Assembly: GCA_038496445.1 (NCBI GenBank)
Contig: JALMLS010000062.1
Span: 186,001-250,000 of the forward strand
Direction: 5' to 3'
Length of the DNA stretch: 64,000 nt
Origin: Trichosphaerium sp. ATCC 40318
Taxonomy: Eukaryota; Discosea; Flabellinia; Trichosidae
The translations under genes and the position numbers were made by a program. The notes beneath the pieces were generated by a model. The model searched no databases and was not told the origin of the DNA. It was given only the letters and a program-made list of their open reading frames with translations. Numbering within the stretch: the stretch's first letter is position 1; each line of letters starts with the position of its first letter. Positions 34,576-46,828 of the stretch are shown here, one piece after another.

Positions 34576-36414
34576 ATGAAATCTCTTCTATTGGTTCTCT
34601 TTGGAGTTTGCCTTGTTACTGGCATTGTCGTCTACAACAGGGACAGGTACTGAGGGAGCTTCATCTCCATACTACTCTTGTGAGCTCTTTCTCAAACTCG
34701 TAAAGGGGGAGGTATACTCTAGGGAATAGTGGTGATTTTAGTATGTTTCAACAGTATTTGAATAACCAAAATATTCCTTGGAGAGTACCGGCCAATCAAG
34801 TACTTTAACATTTATTTCAAGCCTACACCACGTGGCTTACATTCGATAGTTTATTACAGCAGATATGCCGATAGATGAGATATTTGCTCCATTTGCCTTC
34901 AGGCACGAAGAAGAGGAAGTAGCGCCGTTTCTACAGTTTATAGCACGAGGTAAGGTTTCTTCTTACAATTCGAAGACGTTTGTAATTATGTTTTCAGGTG
35001 GAAGAGCTCTTCTAAATTGTGGAACAAGCAGCGAAGGTCTCTGTAGCGATTTTGGTAATTTATTTTAGAAAACTTGATAATCTAAAAAGCTAAAACCACG
35101 TGACGTGGTATTACATTCTGACATTCTGGAAACCTTATCCACTTCTTCGAACCCACTAGTTCTGTTCTTAAACTGTTTTTTAGCTATGTTTGGTTATTCA
35201 TCTCTTAATCCATCGGACCCTGAGTTCAACGTACTGCCTAAATACGAAATAGTAATTTTTTTTCTAAAACACGATTAGAAAATATCTTCAACGCCACCTG
35301 TTTGGTTCAGCAATATCTTTGGGCACTTTACACTTACCCCTACGCCTTTGTTCGATGTAACCGTACTCAGCACGTTGACATATGATGGCACGACTTACAA
35401 CGTTGTTGTTGAAGTGACACATGGTATTTTCGACAAACGAACATTTTTGATCACTTACGGAGCTTAGGTTTGGGTTCTTTCATTGCTATTGGAGATCCAG
35501 GATTTCTACTGAATTCGAACTACAATACAGATGCTGGACGCTTTGTTGTAAATATGCTTGAACGGCTCAACCCTATTCCACCGACTAGACCGCCTACTAG
35601 ACCACCTACTAGACCACCTACAATACCACCATCGACACTTTCGCCTACAACTAGTCCACCAACAATGACGCCAACTCGACCACCTACAACGCCACCATCG
35701 ACGCTTTCGCCTAGTACTAATCAACCAACAAGGCCACCAAGCAGTTGTGAAAGTAAATATACAAGAGCAAAATGTGTTGATGGTACAGTTTTAGAAATAC
35801 TTGATACAGTGGTACTTACTTTAATCAAAGGCTATTTTATAATTGAGACTGATACTACCATTGTGTTGCTTACAGGATCACCAATTGTATTGGTTCAAAA
35901 TACTACAACAGGGCGTGTACCAGTAATCACGCTAGACAGTACAGTTTTGTTATTTTCACTGCGTATAACTAACGTTCTCCACTCAGGGTGTATCGTTGAA
36001 ACAAACATCACCATCGATCTGAAGGAAGAAATAGAAGTTGGCAATACGAAGATTCACTTCCTAACTGTAAACGACACTCTTTGTGAAGAGGATTTCGAGA
36101 TTGATGTGGATGTACCGTATGATGACAATGACTGTCGAACTGTTTCATACTCGCAAGAGAACAATGATGGCGAGTTATCTCTTGTATTCAGTGTATCAGA
36201 TGTTTGTCAATCCGCTTCATTCCCTATGGCAGTTGCCATATCATTACCAATTATTGTCATAATTGTTGTATTGGTAGTTGTACTGATTATAATCTTTTTT
36301 CAACGTCAACACCAGTCACTAGACAGGTTCGTTTTCTTGCATTTTAGCACCTTACTACCCCTCTCAATTCTTATTAGAGTAATGAAAGACTACAGAAAAG
36401 AGACAAATCAATAA
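34576..36414 (+). CDS. Surface protein family copy F, type I membrane protein
   Basis: Complete copy starting at 34576 with signal peptide MKSLLLVLFGVCLVTG. Exons: RYTLGN and NIPWRVPANQ; FITADMPIDEIFAPF; GGRALLNCG; MFGYSSLNPSDPEFNV; STPPVWFSNIFGHF; LGSFIAIGDPGFLLNSN with the longest stalk (PPTRPPTRPPT and STLSPT units); YFIIETDTTIVLLTG; then NTKIHFLTVN, VSDVC and a transmembrane helix. The last exon gives RVMKDYRKETNQ. Three introns (35783-35830, 35939-35986, 36327-36377) are multiples of three without in-frame stops, so the frame stays open even if they are retained; paralogues show they are introns. Confidence 0.65.
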
Positions 36415-36778
36415 CGGCCAATTTAGTCATGTTGTAAAAAAAATTATAGTGGCAAGGTGTTCTTCACGTGAATTGACTAAATGTAATTACCACCGCAACC
36501 TGACGTTTCTTGTAAGTTTACAACTACCTTTGGTCAATAATAGACTTTTATTGTTATGTACGGGCTATAAAGATAACTGATATTGTGATTGTGATTGCAT
36601 GCGAACAGTCTTTCTATCAATCAACATAGAACACAGTATACTACATTCCTTCGGTTTCAACACCAATGCGATAAATGGTTTATGTGGCTACAGGGCCTAA
36701 CATGGCGTAATGGGAAGGAGAAATGTGGCATTAGTGAGAAAACAGCTTTTTATTATTGTGATAATCTTGAAGTTAAAT
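36415..36778. other. Intergenic between convergent genes
   Basis: 3' flanks of copy F (plus) and of the Kelch-RCC1-PARP gene (minus). CACGTG near 36468. No gene seen. Confidence 0.45.
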
Positions 36779-39700
36779 TTATTGTTTTGACAACAATGTT
36801 TCAAATTTCTCTTCAAGTGACTTTAATCTACTCTCTAATTCGAATACTCTTGACTCTAAAGCAATCTCTCTTGCAGATGGTATAGAAGATATAGAAGGCG
36901 CAGCCATACTTTGTATTCTTATTCCTGAATTTTTCTTAACTTGCTTTCTTATCTGTGATTCTTTCTCCATCAACGTTTTCAACTGCCGCAGTTCACCAGC
37001 CTGAATTTTTTTTAGATTCTTTACTTTGTTCTGTATTGTCGCTCTCAACACGTACCAGTCTCTTGTTCTCCTCCTCTACTGTACCTTGGACATGACCTTT
37101 ACCAATAACAGATCCCCACATTTTTCTTCCTGATAAGAACTCCTCATCCTCGGACACAACTTCTTCGTCTGAATCACCTGCGCAAATATTTTTAGGTATT
37201 GTTTTTAGTCTTCAAAAAAAATTGATATAGAAAATCTTACTGCCAGCTATATCTGTTGGTCTCCTTTGGTGTGCGCGTATCTTTGTCTTTTTTGTTTTCG
37301 TTTTTTTACGGTCACGTGGAAGTTTTTCTTTATCCAGGTACACAACATACCTGAGAAGAGAAATAAGGTTTTTGGAATATTAGTTTATGTTGTTGCTGTT
37401 TTTTACCTTGGTACGATTTGTGACTCGTCAAATAAAACCACTTCTGTGAAAGGTTTCTCTTCAGACGTTTTATAAGGCATCCCTTTTTTGTTCACAAGAA
37501 CAACGTTACTATGATAGCCGGTTTTGCAAGGCCTTCCTGAAATACGCTTGTTAGAAATGCAAAAAGTTGTCGTGACGTACCAGAAAGTGCGTCAGATTTA
37601 CTTTGTGGGGACTCAATAGCCTGTAGTACATTAATATTATGCGCTGAGAATAAGGAAACTAATTAAGTACGTACTGGGTAGTAGTTACCAAGAATACATG
37701 AACAAACAATATAAATCTTTTGATCATCTCTTGAATACTTCGATGCATAAGAAGCGTTCGAGGTAAAGTACATCCCTGTACGTTAATACTTGTTATTTCA
37801 GAGCGGTACAATACTATTTAATTACCTTTTCCATACCATCCATCGTCTACTAATGCCAAAGAAGAGAATCCATTCTGGCAAAGGTTCCAAACTATTTTGT
37901 GAATGTTATTAAACTTTACTTTTCTTGTATTCTTTAGTACCTGTTTCTTTGTTTGTACCGTGGATTAGTGGAACCATATTTACGTCAGGATATTCCTTAG
38001 ACCATGGAAATTGAGTAACATAATTAGTAAAGTATTGGTGGACACCCTGTCGATCCTCAACACGATCCTAAGATAATAATAAGCTAACAGGATATGTCAA
38101 TTTTTTGTAAACATACATCTTTCCATGAAGTATTTTTTGAAGAACTGTTGTTCTATGTACGCATTAGAATATTTACATTGTCGGTTGTTGTTTGAAGCGT
38201 ACAGCATTGGCTCTACCAGATGCTATCTTCAGTTCTGCTTCAAACTTTTCATCAAGCAAAGGATTTGATATGGCATAAAGCTACATTTCATTCAGTTTAA
38301 AAGAAATTGGCTTTAAAAAGTATGTAATAGCCAATGGACTACGCCCTTACTTTAGATATTTTCCAACCTAGGAAACAAGAGTAAGCTGAAATTACATTTA
38401 AAGATAAACTATCACTTTGTACCTGTTCCATTGAAGTGTTTATAAAACAACCTCTCAAATTGCTACCATAAAATATCAGTACAACAAAAACGGTTCACAA
38501 TTTTTATCACGTGTTTTTTTTTCGATTTATTTTTTCGTGACGCAGTTTTTTTTAACTTGATAGCAAAAAGAAAAACAAAACAAATACCTTGTACTCAGCG
38601 AGTGCATCGTTGTTAATTGTGCTACCGTCTCTAAGCATGTAAGTCCTAAATTTAGGACCTCCAGCTACGATTGTTCTCTCTTCCCATCCTTGAAGCATCT
38701 TGAACGACTCCGCGAACCGAGAGTCAATATGTGGAGAACGTGTACCAATACCCAAAGAAAATCCATTTGCTGCAATAGCGCTTCTGAATGAAATATCATT
38801 TCGTAAGCGAATGAGTGTTGGCTCAGTAAGATTTGTCTTATCACTGCTGCCTAAAGAAAAATGTCTCAACAGCTTAATTCATCCCTCTTTCTTAAACAGC
38901 CTAAAGTTTCTTACCAAGTTGACCTTTATCATTAGTGCCCCATGAATATACGTCACCAAGAGCTAAAATAAGGCAATTTAGAAACAAGTTAAGTTAATAT
39001 TTTCGGGTTTTTTTAAAAGGTTGTTTTTGACTTTGCTTGTTACCTGATACAGCAAGTGCATGGGAATTACCAACGTTTACAGATACAAATTTTCTAGGAC
39101 ATGTGGATATACGTGCTGCATTTTTATGACCTTTACCCCAGAAGTAAAGAGCGCCAGAAACTAAAAAAAACTTAAGACTGTTCGAATTTATAAAAGAAAG
39201 AAAAGTACGCACGTGATATTGCTGCTGAACCAAAACCTCCGGCAGAAATACAACGAAAAGATTCTTTTTTCGCAGATAACTTTCGTGGAACATTTATACG
39301 TTGCTTCAATGAGACTTCACCCCATCCATAAACTTGTAACTGCTCTAAAGATGTTGTTTTAGCAAAAAGTTAAGCGTATTTTGCAGTCTTTTTTTGTATT
39401 TGCCTCACCTGAAATAGCTACTGCGTGGTTTGGTCCTGCGCTAACTGAACTGAACTTAACATTTGCAGAAACATACTGCAATCTTCAAGATTTATGTTAG
39501 TCACGCGTGCGTAAACATGTTAAGTTAGAACGTACTTCTTTGGACCTCTTACTTTCTTTAAATCACCTTGTCCAAGCGCACCCGAATCTGATCTACCCCA
39601 GGAATACAATACTCCATTTTCTAATTGCGTCCACGTTAATAACACGTGAATGACATATAAGGTATTAAAATTACCGAACCATACCAACAATAGCCAAAGA

Positions 39701-42700
39701 AAAACCATCTCCACAAGCACAATCAATACAACGCTCTTTACCGAGTTTGGCAAGCCTTGTTTTCGCTCTTTTCTTTTCTCCTGCCTCTCCCCAAATATAC
39801 AACTTGCCACTGTCTAGTCACTTTTAGCATACGCACAGAGGTAGTATCAAGTAATACGTACACATAAGAAGTAAAATATGCGTTTTACTGGTGTCAATTT
39901 TCTTGACTGTCATGAGCTTACTCATCCTGATACTGCTTGGAAGTCCGGCTATTCTTCGTGTATCTTTACTACTACTGGAAGGAGGACTTGTTGCTTCATC
40001 TGGTTCATACACAAATAAACTGCCTCTATCAAGTAAAAGTATAATAGCTTCACCGAATGTTGCTATCTGTTTTACATGTTGTGTATTAGGTAGTGTATTG
40101 GCTTTTAACTCTAATTTTTGAGGTATTAGAGCGCTATTCTCTAACTTCATAGGAAATGGAACATCTTCTCCCCATGCGTAAAAATGAGAAGGAGTTATAC
40201 TTGAGTCTTGTCAAGGACAAAAAGATTGGCTTGTAAAAAAAGTCACGTGAAAAGCACGGTGAACAAAAGTTGAGTTAATGGCAATGTTATGTCTTTTATA
40301 GAAGGATACGAGAGTGTGTATACCGTAGTAAAGTCCCAATAACCTCCACCTGTTTTAGCACCACCAAGGAAATATATAATATTATCGACAAAAGAAGCAG
40401 TGTGGTAGTATCTAAACATTACACGAATTTGGTAAGTGCTACAAATTATTATTGTGCTGTAACTCACCGAGGTGCTGGTATATTTCCCTATACATCACAT
40501 CAGGTAAAATTCTTAATTTACTATGACGTACTGCTACTTCAATTGACTCCCATGAGTTAGTGAAAGTGTTAAAGACATAAACGGCATTATCAAATTTTTC
40601 TTTTCTTTCATCGAAACCACCTTTGAAAAAGTTAACAAAAAAGAACTTGTACAATATACTATTCGCACCAAATACTACTATTCTTCCTCCTGGAATACCT
40701 GTAGCAGTATGTCGGTAAAGTGGTGGAGAAGACTTGGCCTGCAAATAACATTGTTTAGTAATGAAATAATTGGAGGTGCGTCTCTTTTTACCGGTAGCTT
40801 TTCCCATGAATACAAAAACTCTACAACAGTTGTTTAGTTCATACTTTTACAATATTATATGTACCTTGCGTAATGCCTAGATGATAGCCTACACCTCTTC
40901 CAAGGTGGCCAACTGATTGCTTAACTGTGGGGTAACCTATCAATCCTACATATTCGATAGATAAGGGTCCCTTAACAAGTCAATAAGATGAGATTACAAC
41001 TCCGTGAGTACCTCATTCTCGAATGGCAGTATCTGAATTACAAGTTCTTTACATATCATAGGTTCCGGTAGTTCTATTTCTACCTATTTGCAAAGGGAGA
41101 CGCGAGCGTAAGTAAAAACTACTGGTTGTAAACTATTTTTGGAATAGAAGGCGTACTTCATTGAAATCGCCTGTAAACTCTGCAAATGCCACGTGCTCTC
41201 CAGGTTGCCCCATTAACTCGCCAATAATATATCTGGACATACAATTAATACATGGTTTTGTTTAAAAACCTTGACGTACGATCGTGGAGCAGATGGCTCA
41301 ATCACAGTTGCACTATTCGCAGTTTGCTAGTATTAAAAAATGTAAAAAAATAAGAACAGATAAAATATCAAGTCTACCTCTGAATCATATATGAGTATAC
41401 CTCGACATGTTGTTGATGTACGTCTTGCTACAAGATGTGTAATAGTAACCAAACCTTAAATTGATATATAAGTATCCAAATAAGGCAATTATGTTGGTGA
41501 CTCGTACTGGAGCTTGTCAAAACGACGCTTATTCTTTTTGAAGAAACTGACGATAACAAGAATACTTTCTTTTCATCTTTATCCAAAAAATGATTTGCAT
41601 GCGCTATGGTACCATCGCTAACTTTTGATACAGAAAAGGGAAGGATTTCTAAATCTTTAGGCATTGTATGCTTTCCTAAAGCCGGAAACTTAGTACAAAA
41701 TGAAGAAAAAAGTTGTCGTGCCTGTGTCAAGAGCATATACATCAGGCAGACAATGGTCACCGTCACGGCCACCCATAAAATACAACGTTTTACCATCAGC
41801 AACGCACGTATGTGCACTGACTTCTACAGCGTCAAAAGGCACTTTTATAGTCTCCCATTCGTTGGTTTCTATTGAAATTAAACAGCTTTTTGTGGAAGAA
41901 TAAAAAAAAAAGAGCTTACCGAAAGTATACGCGTGGATTGTCTTCGATAGCCCAGTATCACCACAATAACCACCCTGTAACCACATTCTATCATTAGATA
42001 TAGCGCACGCGTGGCTAATTATGCATTAATTCTAGCGAGAAACGAAATTGAATCCGTTTTTTTTAAATACATTAGTTTCGCTAGTTTCTAACAATACTAA
42101 AATTAGTGATTGTTCTTACCTGTTACGGGCGCTAATATCATCTCCTTTATACGAAACCTCTTCCCAAGTTCTCTTATCTGGAGAAAATTTCCACATGTCG
42201 TTGTACCTTTTGGGTTTTTTTAATCACGTGACTATCAATTCAGTGCGAAAGAGGCTAAAAAAGCACGTACCTTATTTCTTTTCTGCCTTGTCCTCCAAAT
42301 ACGTATAAATTTCCTTCATAAGCAACCATTGACATAACACCGCGCGCATTAGGTTCAGGAGAATTACGCTAACCGTTTCATAAGCGATTTCATCCAAAAC
42401 AAAAACTCTCAGCATCGAATTTATACTTTTGATAAAAAAACAACTTACAGCTTTTGTTATTTTCTCCCATACGAGCTTTTCTATACGTTTATCAATATAT
42501 GTGGTTGTATACACCTTATTTTAAAGCGCTTTATTTTACTTACTTGTATCTAACACGTGCAGCTCATTCACATAGCGACCTTTGGTGCCATAACCGCCAA
42601 AAACATATATTTTACTACCAATCACTGCGCTAGCGTGATAGGCCTTGGGGAATGGTGGATTTCCCTGCGCTGACCTTTCCTGCCAGTCTAGGCGCGTAAC

Positions 42701-42706
42701 AGACAT
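36779..42706 (-). CDS. Kelch - RCC1 - PARP catalytic domain - coiled-coil protein
   Basis: One minus-strand gene of roughly twenty exons. From the start at 42706: Kelch repeats (KIYVFGGYGTKGRYVNELHV, LYFMGGRDGDH, NIIYFLGGAKTGGG) to about 40300; an in-frame splice into RCC1 repeats (SHFYAWGED, KLYIWGEAG, LYSWGRSDSGALGQG, LYFWGKG, SWGTNDKGQLG) to about 38580; then a PARP-type ADP-ribosyltransferase domain. The H-Y-E triad is present: HGT (37955-37963), GKGMYF with SNASYASKYS (about 37762-37775), and TEVVLFDESQ, whose Glu (37442-37447) aligns with the PARP1 catalytic Glu. An acidic linker (GDSDEEVVSEDEE) and a coiled coil (RLNKVKNLKKIQ, LESRVFELESRLKSLEE) end at 36779. Predicted to bind NAD and ADP-ribosylate partners recruited by the two propellers. 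Continuity between modules rests on phase. Confidence 0.7.
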
Positions 42707-43420
42707 ACCAGGAGAATATTTTCGTTGATGAAATTTAGAAAACGTGCGACAAAAAAATCTCAGCTTTTTTTCTCTCTTCAAAAAAAAAGATAACAATAGT
42801 GGGAGACCTTCCAGCGATCTTTCGAGAAATTAAACAATAATTTTTTCGCACAAGGACGAGAATTCTTGAATGTTTTTCGTGTACAATAGCTAGTTTATTG
42901 CTAAAGTTGGTACGCACGTACAGAAGAGAAAATGAGGGTATTATTTGTTTTAATTCAATCAATACATTCTCAAAAACTGCACTGCAACTTTTTTATTTTC
43001 CATTCTTCGTACTTACATGTAGTTGAATGTCAAAGGGTGAAAAAGACACTCGTTTGTCTACGTTAAGAAGATAAACATGAAACTAGACAATAATACTAGT
43101 ACCAATCGCGTACATTTTATCAACTGTACCATAAAGAAGTTTGTAATTTTTATTCAAAACTCTTTTTCAAAAATGTGAAAAAAACGGCCGTCCTTCTAGA
43201 AGACATCTTTCGTTCGTTTGACTCAATGCTGGGCTTCTTATTGCGCGTACATTTTTGTATACAGCGAAGTATCGGGTGGTTACTTTAGTGGAGTTACAAA
43301 AACTCGCTTTATAGTTGTCCAAATCATCTCTCTTAACTATGATCGTGACACCTTCCACATAGACCACAAAAAAAATAGAACACATACGAATTGGGAAGCT
43401 TACGGACGAAATGTCCGAAA
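42707..43420. promoter_or_regulatory. Intergenic between divergent Kelch-RCC1-PARP and reeler genes
   Basis: Seven hundred bases with homopolymer runs, between two divergent starts. Short open frames here lack protein-like character. It presumably holds both promoters. Confidence 0.4.
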
Positions 43421-46400
43421 ATGTCACTAAAACACAAAACAGAACAAAACAAGCAACGCCTTACCGTTTGATACTTTCATTTCATGTTAGGTACACTACT
43501 TAGTACATTCTTGAAGTTCATATAAACTAGTTTTGTAGCAATTTGTAGCTTAAACGTAAAACCATCGTTTTAAAACCTAATAATATGTGTAGTATCATTA
43601 CAGGCGTTATTATACCGCGGTTTCGCGTTACTTCTCGTATTCGTTATCGCGACTTGTTACGGTGCTTCAAATGCTAGCCCTGAGTTTGTATACTCTTGTG
43701 ACGCTACATCTGACAACTGGGGATGTAATCCAAACGACTGGGCCAAAGATTCCGACGGCAACGCTGATCGCTTGGATTGCAAGACAAGCCCAGAGCCAAT
43801 AATGAGTTGGGCTTCTAAAGTAGTACCTACGTCAAACTACAAGGTATTTGCTGGCTTAGAAGACGAACCACAAACTCAATACGTACCTGGTGAAATCCTT
43901 GACATCACTGTTCTTGTTACAAAGTATAGTGCAAAGTACAGAGGGATCTTGATGTACGTAATTGTCTGCTTCTTTCTTTTGATTTTTTTTGTTTTTTTTT
44001 TTACAGTTTTTCACTCTTCGTTTTGAACGCTCTTCTGCAAATACCTCTTGATTTTTTTTTGTCTAATTTTGAATCTAGATATGCCGAAAGAGAGAACGGT
44101 ACACATGTTGGTCAATGGAAACTACCTGACGAATTTCCACGTGCGTTTTCTTATTTTTCTTTTTTTTTTTTTGGTTTTTTGTTTTTATCAATCTTTTTTT
44201 GTGTACGTTTTCTCTGATCTTGGGGTTTTGTGAATTACCTCAATGAATCTTTCTGTAATAACGCTCGATGTTTACATTTTTTCTTTAGCTCTTTTCCAAT
44301 TACCTTGGGGTGATAACAACGGTGTTTGCGCAAAGACTTTGATGCACACCAATGCTATTTTGAAACCTCTTTCAGTAACACTCAAGTTTATCGCACCTGC
44401 AAAGGGCACTGGTAAAATATATTTCCGTACACTCATCAAGAGTGGTGGTGCCAATACTGGTGCTTTCTGGTGGCCAAACAATGGTAACGAGTTTTCCTTG
44501 AGCGAATCCTCAGAATCTCTTCCAACAAACCATGGATGGTTTCAAACAAAGGTATACCTTTACTTACACGTTCTCCATACTCACTCTCGTGTTTAGCTTG
44601 GTCAATCATGTACTGAACGTTGTAATGAGGAAAGTCTTCTTTGCGATACAGTGTCACTACAAAGTATATCTGGTGTTTCAAAGATAAACTCGGAACTCAA
44701 GTCCGCCGGATTTATTTGCAGAAAACCTTATGTGAGCTCATGCAATGCTATCGGCGCAACGCAGAGTGTTGAAGGTAATTGCTATTTTGACGACACAAGA
44801 TGTGCCGCACAAGGACGTGATGAGGAACATGTTGCATGCGATTCCAAGAGCTCGAACGAAGAAAATGGGTACGGCTACTTTTTCTTTTACTATCCAGAAT
44901 TTTGAATTGACTGTTTTTTCCAGACTCCGCTTTTGCAGATGTTTGGAGTCCACTCTAGCACCTATGGTTATAGACAATACTACTGTATCAGAACCTGGGT
45001 CCTCAGTTAATCCATCAGACGGCATCAATCCATCATCAAGACCAACTGCTTCTTTCTTCATGATTGCTATGTGCATTTTGAGCGCTGCTTTCTTCAACAA
45101 AGGCCGCGCTACAACCTCAATGCTAATTGGCCTTTTCCTTGTCGCCTTGGTGGTATTACCATCGGCCAGCGCACACAACTGGATGAACAGTCCTACAAGA
45201 TCAGGATTCGCAAGTACTGAAATTCCATGCCCTCCGAAAGTTCAAACTGGACCACATGTTCAACTTGGTCCAAACCAGGTGTTCCAAGTCGAATGGGCTT
45301 CGGGTCACGGAGGTATTTCGTACTATGCTATTGTTAAGAAGGACAACGAAGAAAAACTGAAACTTCACAACAAAGCACTCTTCAATAAGTACTTTGCAGA
45401 AGCACCACCTGACGCTATATCTACCCTCACGGTTTACCACAGACGTAGCAACGCAAATCAACATGGAGCTGAATTACTTGCAGATGAGATTAAGCCTAAC
45501 ACTACTGATTACATTGAGAGACCATCTGTTTTCAGAGGTAGCCAATGGAGTTGGCAAGATAACACTAAAAAGCTTTTTGGATATAAACCTGAGTTCCATA
45601 AAGACAACTTCGCTTCATACGACAATCCTGATATACCTTGGATGATTGCACTATTCAAATCTCCTCATTACAGTCACAGGCCATCTGATGCTGATGTAGT
45701 ACAACTACCAATACCTGGACGTGCTGGTGCTGGTCAATATATCGTACACTGGTACTGGGGCGGATACCGTGATTGTATTGATGTAGATTATGTTACCGAA
45801 CCAGTTGATAATATCTATGGTTCACCAAGGACGCAAACAACTTACACGTGCGTATTTCTTTTGTCACGTGACCGAAATCTCTCCAACATTTGTTGGGTTC
45901 ATTTTTTTTTGTTTATCGTGTATTGATATCTTTTTCTAGACGTGTTGATCATTGTTACTTTCCGGACTGGAGAGAAGTGAGGCGTACGTTTTTATCATAT
46001 TTTATTGCCATAGTTTCTGACACTTTCTTGTTTTAGATTGCTCTGGTGTTTACACTGATGTTGACTACTGCGCTAAAGCATGCGAACAATTTTACTTTTG
46101 TGAAGGTATCACTGTCGCCCCTCTATCCGTTGCATTGGATACAGGCAGATACCCTGGAGCGAAGATTCTAGACGATGCATGCGTAGCAAGATTCGATGTA
46201 GAAAAACTAAAAGCAGAAGGAAAGGATCCTGAGGACATTATGGTATGTATGGCTGTTCGATCACGTGGAGAAAACCAAATCCGAGGTGACTACGAAGTTG
46301 TATACCCAGGTGACCCTGCTTACAAATCCACGTGTTATATCCGAAACAGTCACAGCCCTATCTTCCCAAATTTTCCCGAACCAACACACACGGAGATTCC

Positions 46401-46683
46401 TTGGAAACACGGTGAACAATGCATTGACTGTCACAGTGTTAGAGAAAACAGAAACATTACTGTATTCCCTAAATGGAAACTAACAGATGACTGCATCAAC
46501 TGTAACCTCGAACCGGATACAGCGCCATTGACTAGAAGACCTGTTCTCACCAATAAAGAAGATAAAACAAGATGCAACGGTGTTGCAGGAGGATGGGAAG
46601 GATCCAAAGGACATTCTTGCAACGGAACAGATGCAGAAGTTACAGCGCTGTGTAGTAAACAGTTCTTCAAACGCAGGGTTTGA
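43421..46683 (+). CDS. Secreted reeler-domain protein continuous with a His-1 secreted domain
   Basis: Exon 1 (MSLKHKTEQNKQRLT) splices in phase to ALLYRGFALLLVFVIATCYG, a signal peptide. A reeler-like domain follows (YVPGEILDITVLV, KYRGILM, AKTLMHTN, VTLKFIAPAKGTGKIYF), then a Cys-rich part and a Ser/Pro linker. After the hydrophobic stretch FFMIAMCILSAAFF and the loop NKGRATTS comes a second perfect signal peptide (MLIGLFLVALVVLPSASA, ATG at 45120) and HNWMNSPTRS. Cleavage there would expose an N-terminal His as in lytic polysaccharide monooxygenases, but no enzyme family is proven. A Cys-rich tail (DYCAKACEQFYFC, CIDCHSV) ends at 46683 inside the neighbouring LRR duplication. No stop separates the halves. 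Two overlapping genes are the alternative. Confidence 0.55.
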
Positions 46684-46828
46684 GAATCTGACTAACCTCG
46701 AGAATTTAGAACTTGCTTATTGTCGTACAATTTCAAATGGTTGCTTGTTACACCTGACTTCTCTCAAAAAACTTGAAGCTCATCATAGCGGGGTAACACA
46801 AGATGCAGCTAAGGCACTGGATAAATAA
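46671..46828 (+). pseudogene. LRR gene 3' fragment
   Basis: Reads NAGFENLTNLENLELAYC then HLTSLKKLEAHHSG and ends DAAKALDK, the same C-terminus as the LRR exon at 47536-47873. It lacks start and upstream exons and is fused at its left end to another gene's last exon. A duplicated fragment, not a gene. Confidence 0.65.

Noticed and set aside
43167-43427. Minus-strand frame upstream of the reeler gene
   Set aside because: No domain, no splice partners, and it overlaps the supported first exon on the other strand.
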